From the NCBI RefSeq assembly GCF_040581485.1, contig NC_090128.1, positions 40,516,931 to 40,580,930 of the forward strand: a stretch of 64,000 nt of DNA, given 5' to 3'. The translations under genes and the position numbers were made by a program. Within the stretch, counting starts at the first letter, position 1. Every line of letters begins with the position of its first letter. The notes beneath the pieces were generated by a model. The model had not been told where the DNA came from and searched no databases. It saw only the letters and a list, made by a program, of their open reading frames with translations. This DNA is from Linepithema humile. Taxonomy: Eukaryota; Arthropoda; Insecta; Hymenoptera; Formicidae. Shown one piece after another: positions 13,700 to 26,018 of this stretch.

Positions 13700-13975
13700 A
13701 AAAAATTAAATTAATTAAATAAAACGGTTTTTGGCGTTTTATTTTAAAACTTTTTAAAATTCGGAAAAGTGTTTTATTCGAAAACACCTTTATATGTTTC
13801 CGAATAAAACATTTTTCAAAATTAAACACTTTTTAACATTTCGCATGTCCGTTTAACAATTAAACACTTTTGAGCGTTTAAAAAATGAAGCAAAAATTGA
13901 GCGTCTTCAAAAGTGAAGACAAAAAATAAAACACTTTAATGTTTTAAATTTAAACACTTTCTTTTATGAGTGTAG
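13700..13975. repeat. Degenerate low-complexity block of AAACACTTTT / GTTTTATT words
   Basis: The words AAACACTTT, AAAGTGTTTTATT and TTTAAAC recur in both orientations every 20-40 bp, giving a self-similar, partly palindromic block. It has no clear unit length and no coding capacity. It may be a decayed satellite or foldback. Confidence 0.4.
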
Positions 13976-16900
13976 ACTGCGCATTCGGGCCTTTTATGTG
14001 AACACCCGCTGCGACTTTTCGATCGGAGGTCAGGAGATTGTCGACAGGTTTTCTTCTGTCCCCGTCGTGATGAGTTTCAGCCGTCACGAGCCGCGAAACA
14101 ACGAAACGCAGACAGCGTGGCGTAACGCGAGAAGAGACGAATCGCACATGCAGCGTGAGGCACTTAAGTGCCGCCGCTTTACGCCGGCTCTCTTTTTGGA
14201 CCCTCTTTTTCCTCTCGTCACCGACAATTTAAGCACTTTACAAATGGCCCTTCTGCGGATTATCGACAAATAATCGACCAGCGGCAAGAATTTCATCGTG
14301 TATATTGGAAAAGTGAAAATTGCGTCGTAAACAATTTTACTCAATTATTGCCAAGGTTGCTTGATGGCGTATATTAATTTTAATTGCGCGTCTTATTATA
14401 ATCGCGCATGGTCATTTCTTCGCGATTAGCTGTAACTGCTTGGCTAAAACCGACTGTTAATTGCTGTAAAATTACTGAAACTGCGCGTCAGAGTTGTCGA
14501 TCGCTCTTATCGGTTGTTGAGACTTTCCGACCAAGGTTTTACGGCAGAATACTTCTGGGAAATTAATGATTCCCTCGATCGTCGAGACTCGGCGTCTCGA
14601 CTCCACTTCACAAGACAGCGTGCAATATTTCCGAATGGCTGTAAGAGCCCGGCGCGCACTCCGAAGTACTCGGATTTTTGGTCGGCTTATCTGCCGTGTT
14701 CGATGAGGGCAACGAAAACTTAATAGCTTGCTCAGGGGTTTGTTACGTTTCTTAATGGCCGCCGATTCCGCGTTATCGCGACTTTCGGGGATGAATATCT
14801 CAAGTACTTGCTGCTTCTTAAGTTTTATGAACCGCGAAACACAACAAACATTCTCGTTATCTTCACGCTGCCGCTTCTGTACGAAAATAAAACATTAAAC
14901 TAAACAACACGCGATTCACAGTACGTGCAAAATTCGTATACAGCGCGGAGGCAAAATTCATCGCGTCTGCATTCGTGATTCATCATGCGCGCAAATTTGT
15001 CAGTGAAGCTTTGACGTATTAAAAAATCGCGAGTCAGATGAATCAGTCTATTCGTATTACTTTGCGTCATAGATTCGCGCTCGTTCGTGCGTCTTTATAC
15101 TCTTCTGATCGAATGACCTAAGAAGAAAGTGAATACGCGAATGACTGCGCTGAAACGTTATTCGATGAATGACGAAGAATCGCGAACAGTGCAGAAAGTT
15201 GAATACCGTAGACAATTTTCGCAAATTACTATAAATTGTGAATTGCAAATTTGTTTATATTTTTTTTTAAATCTAGAATCCTAATATTTTAATAATAAAT
15301 TTCGGAGAGAAGGAACAAATATTGTAATTCGTCGAAATCGAAATTAAAGAAGAAAATGCACGTGCATCGAGCCGAGAATATTAAAAAAGGTCGCGACAAG
15401 TTCATTCGAAAAATTTATTCCACTGATAGGCATCAATCGAGTCTGATCGTTGCCTTGAAACATGATACTCCGCGTTGCAGTCACTAATTTCATGGCCTTC
15501 ACAAAACGATGAATCGTCGAACTCAATTTCACAGTTTCCCTCTGAGATTATTGAGCCCAAAAGAAATCAATTTACCGATATTTTGTAAGTATGTAACTCC
15601 ATTTATAAGAAATGGTTACAAGTGGTTGGAGTTGCGAGAAAGGGACGAAGGGCGAAATGAAGCGACTATGAGAAAAGGATCAGGCCTTGGAGCGGAAAAA
15701 GAGCGATAAATCAGTCATCGAAAGGTTCACGGTTGGAATGACGTTCTACCATATTCTCATCCACCATGTAATAGAGGCCTAAGATAAACTTATAAGGCTC
15801 GAGGAATAGGAGACCCTTAATTAAGTCCGTCAGATATTATTTAATGTCACTTTACGACTCTGCATAAGCCCAGATATGAATAAAATTAAGGGACACACTC
15901 AATAGTTTTTATATTCCAAAAAATGCTTTTTTCTCGCCCGCAAAAAAAAATACTGCACCTGTACACATAGTTTCTCATGGCAATAAATCACTTTTTTTAG
16001 AATATAATATTTAATTTTAGAAATTCTAGAAATTCTGTTAAGAAATTATCATTTGACATTTTTTGCGTGTTAAAATATTATTTTAGAGAAAGAAAGTTAT
16101 ACAACCACCATAAGCTAACCTGATCAGGTTATTGTAATAAAATAAAAAATATTCTGAAAAAGAAAGCAACATGCGCATTCTAAATATTTGCCTAAAACTT
16201 TCACCAAAAAAACAGCCTTCGGACTGTCGTGCGGCATCCATTAATTTTTTGCCTCGGCAAAATAACGTTTTTTTTTACCGGTTTCTTTTATTATTTAACA
16301 TCCCATTCTTATTTTTACAGATTTTAAAACATTAAAAGAACAAAAGTGCGAATATCGACTTTTAAATAACTTGAGCTATGCAAATACGCACTGACCCAGA
16401 AAACCCTAAAACCGGTGCGGTTCAAACGGAGTAAAACTGTTATTTTGTATATAAACACATTTTCATGTGTGTACATGATAAACAGATCAACAGGCCTTTT
16501 AAAATTGATTTTGTCGGATCTTCCAAATATTCCCTTTTGTGAGTATGTTCCAGTGACAAAAGCGCAGAATAAGATTTATGTTAAATGTACGATGAATTGT
16601 ATACGATCAATAGTTTAAAAACATCAATCACCTCATCAATGTCCAATGTGGAATTTTTACTTCCAAACACTAATTCCTCCTATTTCATTCAAGTGGTATC
16701 GGATCTCAAAATACCGGATCGTATGTGTAACTTAGGGCGAGAGAACGAATGTAAAGGATGGGCCGAAAGGCGAGAAAGAATCGGCGCGGGGTGAGCGGAG
16801 GGAAGCGAGAAAAGGAGACGCGTAGAGAGGAAAATGTTTGCGTTGCAAGCAGTCGGGCAGGTTTACGGTACTTGTTGGCCTGCCAGCAGCTCTGACGTCA

Positions 16901-18554
16901 CATCCTGCGCGGGCGGACATCCGGTTTCGCTGCCGGACTGCTGCCCCAGAGCGATAACAAAATCTATGCTTGTTAAAAAAAAATAGGGGGGGAAGGGAGA
17001 GAGAAAAAGAATGCATCCCCGTCGCCGTGATCCGATCTACACTGAAAACCATTGATGAAATCACGCGGGATCGATGCCTAAATACAATATTCAAAATTAA
17101 GTCTGAGCTGTTCTTTCATTTTTGCCTCCTAATTTTCACAATTGAATATCCCTCGCTCCTCATGCAATTGTAAGAAATTCGCAAATCCAAGCTTTCCTCG
17201 TAAGCTTGCTTGTTCTCTTTTCTTTCCCAAGGTGTGACACGGTTAGCCTTCCTCGTGAGAAGTTCGCGAAAGCACTCCCACGGCCGCAACCGGAAATCAT
17301 GGCGCGTTTATTTATCAGACATGTGTATACCAAGTGCGTTACGCATTTCTGGTCAAACGAGTCTGACCGCCCTGCTTGGGTATTATTCGCGTCGCCGCTT
17401 TTCGCGCGGGAACGACGAAAACATAACAATTAGGGTCCGCGTTATCACCGGAATAATGTCGCATTCCCGTTGCTCCGAACGTGCCTTCCGCGTCGAAACG
17501 TTCGATAAACCCGGCGACGAATGGATCGACCGAAAGATAATCCAGTGTTTTATGTTTGCCCACTCGTCTCACAAATCCAACCCGTGTTTATTCTACTCGT
17601 TTTATTTTTGCCGCTAAAAACAAAACGGTCTCTCGATTTTTTTCAACTTTAGATTTAATACATTGCGATTCACATTTTATACACTTTAGCCCCGCTTTTT
17701 CCGCTGCATATAAATGCTGATATAAAAAAAAGACTGTAAAATTAAAACAGTTGGAATAATTACAGACGTATTTGTATATTGATAAATTCAGTGACCAGCT
17801 TGTTGATAACTGAAAAAAATCAGTAAACCGCAAATACTAATCACTGTTAAAAGATCCTCTGTTACATATTATGTTTTAAACAAATATTTAACAGACGATG
17901 CATTATTTCAAACAAAGACTGGACGCGGCAACTTCAAAATTTCAGAATTTTTTTTTCTTGTTTTCTTTGATTTATTATTAGAAAAAGAGGTTTTTTGAGG
18001 AGTTGTTTTAACCTTTTCGTACGGCGCACATCTTTTATGTCAAAAGTCAACAATGAATCTCGGTTTTTGTTCTCAACAAAGAATAATATTTCTCTCATTA
18101 TATTTCGGTGCTTTGGTACACAAAATAAAGAGCTTGTAAATTTTCTACAAAATATAAAAATCCGGTTATAAAAAAGAAAAGTTCTAACTCATAAAATCTG
18201 CTATTAAACAAACAAAGAGGCTTTAATTAAGACTTAATGCTTTGATTATATATAGATCCTATGGAAAGTAAATATATCTAATATGAAAATAACTCAAGGT
18301 ATTCATTCAATAAAGATTTTCTGACGTAGTATAAATTTCTTCTGATATGATTCTTTAAATCATCCTACAATAATAGGACGTAAAACATCTATCAGTCAAC
18401 TGACCAAATTATATTATAAAATTTATAATTTTGTCAAATTTTACTGCAGAAGAGAATAGAACAAAAAAAAACTGTTAAAGTACATGTAGAGATAATATAC
18501 TAACAGAATATAATAATAACATAGGCCTAATACATATTCATTTAATATTAGTTT

Positions 18555-19330
18555 TAAGCTGATAGAGCAGGAGCTAGTTATAATTGCTCAAATTTTCCTT
18601 TTATTATAACATTACATACGTTTCGGTCTAAAGGACGTGGCCATCTTCAGTGTAACAAATTAAAAAATCGTCGTTAGTCGGAAAACGTTGACAAGATAGT
18701 CAGAATAATTTAGGTAACGCATCCTATTAATATGAAAACGAAGAGTTAAGAACGTTCTCCAAACACGAAATTTTCACGAATTCAATTCATTAATTATGTA
18801 TAGATACCTTTTTTTGACATGGATAGTACATTTTTTTCAATTAAACTTATGAGAAGCCATGGATCATCTAACTTGCAAACAGAAAGAGAAATAGATCAGA
18901 GAAAATAAATTAGATTAAAAATAAGGTTAAAAATTAAAAGAAAAAACAAAACTAAACATAAAAATAAATTAGTTTCGAAAAAGATATATACCTTAGGAGA
19001 TCCGTTAGAAATAAGTATCAAGTAAATAAAATAAGACATGCGTCGACGGCAGTGAGCCAGGCTTGACTGGCAAAATGTAGGAAAGAAGGAAGAGAGAGGA
19101 TAGATTAAGGAAAAATTTTAAAGGATGGTTTTAAAGAATTTCTTAAGGATTGGAAGATATGTGTCAGGTAATAATTCCGTGTCTTCCTGTTTATTCAGTC
19201 CTGTACTCTGTCTTTTTATATGTAGCATTTCGGAAGCTAATCTTTTACTATAACACGGTTCTCTGTCTAGTATGTCAACTTTGTCCCATTTGAAGTCATG
19301 ATTGAAATCATTTTTGGCATGGTCGATAGG
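18555..19330 (-). mobile_element. 5'-truncated Penelope-like retroelement (PLE), 3' portion
   Basis: On the minus strand a frame from about 19330 to a stop at 19116 reads DHAKNDFNHDFKWDKVDILD, followed by a stretch containing YSKRLASEMLHIKRQ and then GLNKQEDTELLPDTYLPILK. This is the typical C-terminal tail after the GIY-YIG endonuclease of Penelope-like elements. An in-frame stop lies just upstream and the reverse transcriptase part is missing, so the copy is truncated and dead. It is followed by about 500 bp of 3' sequence ending in a conserved CTGAAGATGGCC...GAAAC block and a TTTGAGCAA...GCTCCTGCTCTAT tail, both shared with the copy near 33.4 kb. Confidence 0.68.
18617..18651 (-). ncRNA. 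Hammerhead-ribozyme-like core in PLE end
   Basis: Read on the minus strand this is CTGAAGA, a stem-like GGCC...GACC segment, then GAAAC, matching the CUGANGA / GAAA invariant boxes of hammerhead ribozymes. Such motifs are known in Penelope-like retroelements. The GTATGTA after GAAAC could supply a two-pair stem III and a GUA cleavage triplet. Stem I pairing next to the core looks poor, so this copy may be inactive. Confidence 0.4.
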
Positions 19331-19510
19331 GTCCTATGGCTCTCACATCCACGTTTTCAAGAATATTATTTTAATAAGAAAAAGAGCTATATATTTATAT
19401 TATTGTATTAGTTTTAACATTAGCTACCGAACGTATATAAGACAAAATTGTCTTCAAAGTTATGCTTCATTCATGCTACATATTTAGTTCCAAGTTCCAG
19501 TTTAAATATG

Positions 19511-19513
<3 letters not shown>

Positions 19514-19552
<39 letters not shown>
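19514..19552. repeat. (TA)n microsatellite
   Basis: A TA dinucleotide run of about 18 units is followed by a second short TA run at about 19559-19572. Confidence 0.95.
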
Positions 19553-19559
<7 letters not shown>

Positions 19560-21018
19560 ATATATATATATATTACGTAATGTAATTTATATCAGAGTAA
19601 TCTTTCCCAAGAAAAAAAATATCAAGACTTTCCTCTCCCCCGCCCCGAAAAAAATTTACATATCACGTCGCGTTGTTCACTTCGCAAGTCACAGATGGCA
19701 TTAGTTCGCAGAACAGCATTGCATTACGTATACGCGACGTGCATATGACGACGTTTGTTCGCGACACGTATGCCGCGAGCGCGATGCCGCGCGGGATCGC
19801 GCCGAGAAGCGTATAGCCGTGGATGCGATTGTACGCAGCACAGCAAGCACGGAGTGACCAACGGTAGTTAAGGCTCCATCGTACTTTACTGGAAAAATAT
19901 ATTTCCAGGGATATTCAGATTTTCAGCTTTACCCCGTTACAGCACTTGCGGATAATAATTAATTCACAACAAAATAAAAAGAGAGCTGTAGAGTTTCGTG
20001 TAATTTCATTTAAAACGAAAAAAATGGCATCACATCGATTACAATGCTTACGAGACGGATTTAACAGAGTTATACTTCGCGCAAAAAAAATTTATCAAGT
20101 CTTTCTGTACGTCCTATTGACGATATTAATTTATCAATTGTAGAAATCTTTTATGAAAGTAAAGAAACGGATGTGCAAAAGTAAAACTGTCATTGATTGT
20201 GTTAGAAATTTTCTTCGTACAAATTGAAAATCGTGACGTGAAAGCAAGAAGCGGGCGCTTATTTTCTCGTCGGAACGATTCGTATTCCTCGCATTAATTA
20301 CCGCGCCAAGTCTTAATCGCCTTTACGCACCGATATTACACGCGGAACAATCGCGAGTCACGACATTTCCTTATGGAACCCATAAAATACTGCACGGCAG
20401 TTTGTTATAATACCTCGTACACTTTCCTACGTCCTTCTTCGATTTACCATCACCTTCGCTGCCGCCTGCATCAGCGATTCTCATTTTATCGCTTCGATAC
20501 ATCGACGACAACTTTAATTGTGTTAAATTAGAAAAACTCTTAGCATCTTTTTTTTTCTTTTCGAATTAGCATAAATTTTTATTATATTATATTACATAAT
20601 ATTTTAATTGTAAAAAATAAACATTGATGATAACTCACAAGTCAAGCACGCTTCTAAAATATTGTTTGTCTTTGAAGAGAAAGGACAAAATCCTTAAAAT
20701 ATTTCTAGAAAGTATCGGAAAGTAACCTAAAATATATCTCAGCACAGATATTTCCTAATGACTGGTTAACGGTTCAAAACTGCAGAATGTTTTGACAAAC
20801 ATACACGTCTGACGCACGCAAGATAACCATGGGGGCGTTTTGAAGCGGCTTTGTGATGTCTGAGGGACAACACATACCAAGAACTGTTTGTTTCAAAACA
20901 TACATTCGGAAATATGAAAAATTATATGCTTTTTATTTAAAAAATATAAAAAATCAATTTTCTAATTTATCTAATTTTAATTTAATTTAGAAAGAAGAAA
21001 GATATAAAATAATTTTAC

Positions 21019-21026
21019 ATTAAAAT
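21019..21026. repeat. Left target-site duplication of the hAT element
   Basis: ATTAAAAT immediately precedes the left terminal repeat. ATTAAAAG follows the right terminal repeat at 25642-25649. Eight-base duplications are the hAT signature; seven of eight bases match. Confidence 0.6.
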
Positions 21027-21656
21027 GAGTAAGGCCTAGCAAATTCGAAATCCCGTATTCGAGACTTGATTTTTGCAACTTTTTTTTTTCTTTTTTCCAC
21101 ATTTGTTTCTAACAATGTAAGTTAGTTAATGTTTTTTTGGCTAAAAAATATTATTTTGTATATTAATAATATATTTGCATATGTTAAATTAATAACTAAT
21201 TATTTTAAAAAGAATACTGATTTGCTATTATAAATAGAAAAATGAAGTCATTTTACAACATACATATTGCAACAAAGTGCAATTTAACATGTGCAATTAT
21301 TGTTAATAAATATAAAATAATATTTTTTAGCCAAAAGCATTATCTAATGATTCACTTGATGGTACAGTGCTAAAAACAAATATCAAAAAAGAAAAAAAAT
21401 GTTACAAAAGCAGTTTTCAAACACAAGATTTTCAATATTCCTGCCACTCGCCTTAATCGATTAGCCACGCTTCTTAACATTTATCTCTATCGAAAGATTA
21501 CACACCTGGAAAATTTTTAACTATTTATTTTAAATTACTGCATATTAGCAAGAGTTACTGTACTGTGGAGATTAGTGGAGAAATGGTAACATACAATGCA
21601 GTCAAATACATCTTACAAATGCAGTCAAATAGATCAAAGATTCATTGCACTCTTGT
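21027..21656. repeat. Left long terminal inverted repeat of the hAT element
   Basis: This 630-bp arm matches the complement of 24999-25641 almost base for base. It contains the last codons of the transposase frame (after 21656 toward its stop at 21602), so the 3' end of the gene lies inside the terminal repeat. Confidence 0.88.
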
Positions 21657-23926
21657 GATGGACCATCATCTGCAATATGTAACGTTGTATTCCTTTTTAT
21701 TTTCCCAGGACTACTGGCGTACAGTGTCTTTGCCGACATCAAAGACAAATGCCTCTCATTAATGTTCATATTTAGCACTGTTTCCTTACGCGATTTTAAT
21801 ACTGATTTTAAAACACAAAGAGCGTTAACATTAGTGACCGAAAGTTTGTTGCGTTTTTTGGTTTTTAAATCAGATAAAACTGAAAACATCCTTTCAGGAT
21901 CTGCATTAGAATTAGGCAGTGTTTGAATAACATTCATCAAAGATTTCATATTAGGATATTTTATAGTGTTGTTACTTCGTAAAATTTTTTTTCACATATC
22001 ATCAAAATTTAAATTAGAAAAATTTATTTTGTCTGTCTCAGTAAAATCTTCATATAATTTTAACCATTCTTCCCGCAAACCGTTTTCGTCAAATCCGCCT
22101 ATAGTTTTGGCAATAAAAGAAACATCGTTAAATGATATTTCTTTATCATTATCTGATAAAGCTACATTTACTTCTAAAACTGTTAATGTGGACAAAAATT
22201 TGTCATTAATTGGTAATCTTTTACTAATTTCTTCAGCAGCGGTGACGTAAAATTGTAAACAATTTTCTCGTATATTTGTAATTATGTTACATTTGTAATT
22301 GTACATCGTGTCTGTAGGTCCTTCTTTTATAAATTCATCGAGATATTCCTCGCATTCGGATCCCAAATTTATTTCTTGTAAAGATTTTTGATTTTCTTTT
22401 TGAGAAAATTCAATATTATTACATACGGTTTTCAATAATTCTGGCTTCAAGAAATATTTGCATATTGTTGTTAAAAATTTTACTGACTTTGGTTGCAATA
22501 AATGAATTCTTGTTTCTGTTGCTTGGAAAAATGCATTAAATGAATTAAAATGATCTAAAATATGCTCTAAAAATAAAAAATATGCTTTTACATCGTAACT
22601 TCCCATTACAGACATTAAATCTTTTGCAGACTTTGATTTGTCTGCCAACGCCATATCAGTCAGAAAAAGCTTGATAGCATCCCAAGACTCAAGAATTCTT
22701 TCAATACATGAATGGCGAGAAAGCCATCGCGTATGAGACAATTTTAAAATGTTGTGACTTGTTTCCAAAAAGCAATCACTAAAGTCTCTATAAATAGCTG
22801 AACGCTTAGGACTACTATTAATATAATTTAAAATTTCTTTCAAAAATTCTTCGCAATACTCTGGTATTTTTGCACATGCAGAATGTGCAATCAATGCAGC
22901 GAAATGGCATGGACACGCAAATGTTAGTAAATGTTTACAAGTTTCTTTTAATTTTCTTTTAAATGACGTATATTTTTCTATCATGACAGGCGCATTGTCA
23001 CATGATAAAGCAATAATATTTGTAAATGGAATCTGCAATCTCCACATCTCATTTTGAAATGCATGAAATATTTTGTCCGCACTGCTACTTTTTGCGTCAA
23101 TATTAATTAATTTTACTAATTGCGTGCGAATATCTAATGTTTCAGAATCAACAAATCGAACAAGAAACGTCATCCACTTTTCATTAGAAATATCAGACGT
23201 TTTGTCTATAAAAATAGAAAATTTGGTATTTCGAATGCTTTCAACCACACGATCTGTTTCTATTGGGCATAGTACATTTGAAATAATGTTTGTACATTTC
23301 TTTCGGCTCATACTCATTTTTTGTAATACGTCCGAATCCTTTCCTATCTCTTGGAAAAAATTGAGAATATCTTTCGCAGTTTGGAAAGGAATATTTCTAT
23401 CTGCAATCAACGCTGCATATCGAATTTCTGCCAATTTCCTTCGCTCTTTAAATGAAATCGATTCCTCTATCATATCGACATCTTCGTCTGTTTCTTGTTG
23501 TTTGTTTTGTTCCACGTGTTTTTTAGAAAATGCGTGACGATATACGTTTGATAAATCTCCAATAAACGATTTGTTGCAAAATGTGCAAAAAAATGCACTC
23601 TTGTCATTTGACACTTCGCGTAACCATGGCTTAAATAATGCTATATCCAACCATTTTTTTTTAAATTTAATGTTATATTTTGAAATTTTGGTTCTTGGAC
23701 TTATATCGTCATCTGATATATTTTGTTTCATCTTGTCCTTATAACTCGCAGAATTTGCATGTCTTGCAACATGCGATGAATAGCAAGACATTTCTTTATT
23801 GCATATAATACAATAAAAAAGACTTTCGTCCAATGATACTTTACGAATCCAAGGTTTGAAACGATCATCTTGAAGCCAAGATTCCGAAAAACTTCGTTTA
23901 CGTGTATTTTTTGCCTTGTCACTCAT
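21602..23926 (-). pseudogene. hAT transposase with BED-type zinc fingers, one in-frame TGA
   Basis: The frame runs from ATG at 23926 to a stop at 21602 (775 codons) with a single internal TGA at 21994-21992 (codon 645). The N-terminal 110 residues contain two BED/ZnF-like repeats: FKPWIRKV then CIICNKE with HVARHANS, and FKPWLREV then CTFCNKS with YRHAFSKKH. The middle shows the RNase-H-like hAT core, with FSIFIDKTSD, ALSCDNAPVM, CPCHFAALIAHSA and LSHTRWLSRH. After the TGA the same frame continues into the hAT dimerisation domain (LPNSNADPERMFSVLSDLKT, then KKRNKLSV). The tail lies in the left terminal repeat. The stop falls where a tryptophan codon would be plausible (TGG to TGA), so this is a one-mutation pseudogene or a readthrough case. 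It is related to the ZBED/ZMYM-like transposases that are widespread in insects. Confidence 0.85.
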
Positions 23927-23929
23927 TTT

Positions 23930-24998
23930 TAAAGTAAAAAATAGAAGTCAGAGAATAATATATGGAGTAATTCGAAATGCACGATCGCAGTCGGAATCCC
24001 TGCGATACGAGTTAACTGTCTGAACACGAAAATATTACAAATGCATATAAAATATAAAATATAAATAAAATATTTACTTGCAAGTATAAAGTGACAGGAC
24101 TTTAAGACTCCAGTTTCGTTTGCCAATGCGCCAATAATTAAAAAACTATACAATAATAAAACATTAAAAAACATATAATAAAAGAGAAAAGAAATATAAT
24201 TTATATCTCACTAGTTACGGCTATAGTATCTCCTTCAAACAGCAACACGCAGCGAAACAATGTCTCGTAAAATATTAAATTATAATTATTATAATAATTA
24301 TAGCACTGGGAAAATAAATATACGTATTCAACAAAGATTTTCAAAGATTTTCACTGGACTGTAACCGACGGTAACAACCAAGAAAGTGAGCATTGTGTTT
24401 TGATATTAGGAATTATATTTTATAGATGTATACAGAATTGACCGCGAGACGTGCGAGTGAATAAATGCAAAATCTTGAAACAGACGAAGACGGAAGAAGT
24501 GTGTTAAGATTGCTGCTTTCGTATTCAGCTGTTGTTGTATTCAGCTGTTTTAATAGAAAAATAAAATATATACAGAAATTGTTGAAAATTAAATTACATA
24601 TAACACTAAACTTTCATACATTTATTTTCAATAATTTCTTTATATATTTTATTTCTCTATATGTACTTTATACTACTCTATAACAATCTTCAAACCATAA
24701 AAGAATTTTTTAATAGACGGTCGAGAATTTAGAGAAATTTACTTTTATTTTAACTTTAATTATTTATTTTATTTTTGCACAAGATATGGTCCATCAACAT
24801 CAAAACAATAAAAATTACTTTTACCTTAAATTATAATTTTAAAAAAGTGGTACGATAGGGCTCCAGGCGACGATTCACTTAAAAAAAATCGAACGTGCCT
24901 AGTTAGTGGAACCTCAAAGGTGGTGTGGAAGACCACTATTATAAACACTTAAAATTACTAATGAACTAATAATACGCTACACATACTTTAACATGCTA
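23930..24998. other. 5' untranslated interior of the hAT element
   Basis: About 1 kb lies between the transposase start and the right terminal repeat. It is AT-rich, with a palindrome AATTATTATAATAATTAT near 24281-24301 and no ORF I trust. The transposase promoter should lie here. Confidence 0.45.
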
Positions 24999-25641
24999 AC
25001 AAGAGTGCAATAAATCTTTGATCTATTTGACTGCATTTGTAAGATGTATTTGACTGCATTGTATGTTACCGTTTCTCCACTAATCTCCACAGTACAGTAA
25101 CTCTTGCTAATATGCAGTAATTTAAAATAAATAGTTAAAAATTTTCCAGGTGTGTAATCTTTCGATAGAGATAAATGTTAAGAAGCGTGGCTAATCGATT
25201 AAGGCGAGTGGCAGGAATATTGAAAATCTTGTGTTTGAAAACTGCTTTTGTAACATTTTTTTTCTTTTTTGATATTTGTTTTTAGCACTGTACCATCAAG
25301 TGAATCATTAGATAATGCTTTTGGCTAAAAAATATTATTTTATATTTATTAACAATAATTGCACATGTTAAATTGCACTTTGTTGCAATATGTATGTTGT
25401 AAAATGACTTCATTTTTCTATTTATAATAGCAAATCAGTATTCTTTTTAAAATAATTAGTTATTAATTTAACATATGCAAATATATTATTAATATACAAA
25501 ATAATATTTTTTAGCCAAAAAAACATTATTAACTAACTTACATTGTTAGAAACAAATGTGGAAAAAAGAAAAAAAAAAGTTGCAAAAATCAAGTCTCGAA
25601 TACGGGATTTCGAATTTGCTAGGCCTTACTCGCCTTACTCG
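24999..25641. repeat. Right long terminal inverted repeat of the hAT element
   Basis: This is the inverted partner of 21027-21656, with a few mismatches and an additional tandem GCCTTACTCG at its outer tip (25624-25641), which makes it about 10 bp longer. Confidence 0.88.
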
Positions 25642-25857
25642 ATTAAAAGCGCTTGTTTCTGAGCATTTGCCGTCCGCAATGTGTTTACGTCGGCTCGATG
25701 GTAGCAAGACAGAGACGTCCGCTCTCTCTCTATAGCCGAACGGCCGAGCACACACAGACGCGTGACGTAGCGCTTCTTACTTGTGTTGGGGCTCGAGAGC
25801 CGCGAGCCCGGTAGTAGATATCGCATCACTGGGTACAATCATACTTTGATAGACAAG

Positions 25858-26018
25858 ATGGAATAGTCTGAGGAAAAATGTTTGCAATTAATTAGTGCTT
25901 ATGAACAGAAAAGATTATTTATGGAACGCTAAAAATCCCCAACATTATAATAAGTTAAAAAGAAATGATGCGTGGGAAGAAATAAGTAAAGAATTGGGAT
26001 GTGATAGTAGAGGATTGT
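25858..26018 (+). pseudogene. Broken MADF-domain exon
   Basis: After an ATG at 25858 and a stop at codon 3, the frame reads EEKCLQLISAYEQKRLFMER and then hits a stop. The next frame continues with NPQHYNKLKRNDAWEEISKE and LGCDSRGL. Together these match the start of a MADF (Myb/SANT-like) DNA-binding domain: L-I-x-x-Y, then P-x-x-Y, then W-E-E-I-x-x-E-L-G. A good splice donor, GTATGTAT, follows at about 26019. One early stop plus a one-base frame shift make this a remnant. It lies about 210 bp from the right end of the hAT element but outside its duplications, so it is not part of that copy. Confidence 0.55.

Larger units (their letters stand above)
21027..25641 (-). mobile_element. hAT-superfamily DNA transposon with about 630-bp terminal inverted repeats, nearly intact
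   Basis: The left end (21027-21656) and the right end (24999-25641) are near-identical reverse complements. They start GAGTAAGGCCTAGC, continue through GCAAATTCGAAATCCCG and end at CACTCTTGT. The element is flanked by 8-bp duplications (ATTAAAAT / ATTAAAAG). It carries one transposase frame on the minus strand (21602-23926) with zinc-finger, catalytic and C-terminal dimerisation regions. The two termini are so similar, and the frame so well kept, that insertion looks recent on an evolutionary scale. Most hAT elements have termini of 10-30 bp, so 630 bp is exceptional. The right tip carries an extra copy of the 10-mer GCCTTACTCG. Confidence 0.85.

Noticed and set aside
16201..16270. Short hairpins such as TTTTGCC/GGCAAAA and GCCTTCGG...
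   Set aside because: The stems are too short to separate from chance in this composition, and there is no context suggesting a terminator or small RNA.
21965..22250. Plus-strand ORF of 94 codons and the 154-codon ORF at 23073-23537
   Set aside because: They are antisense to the hAT transposase frame.
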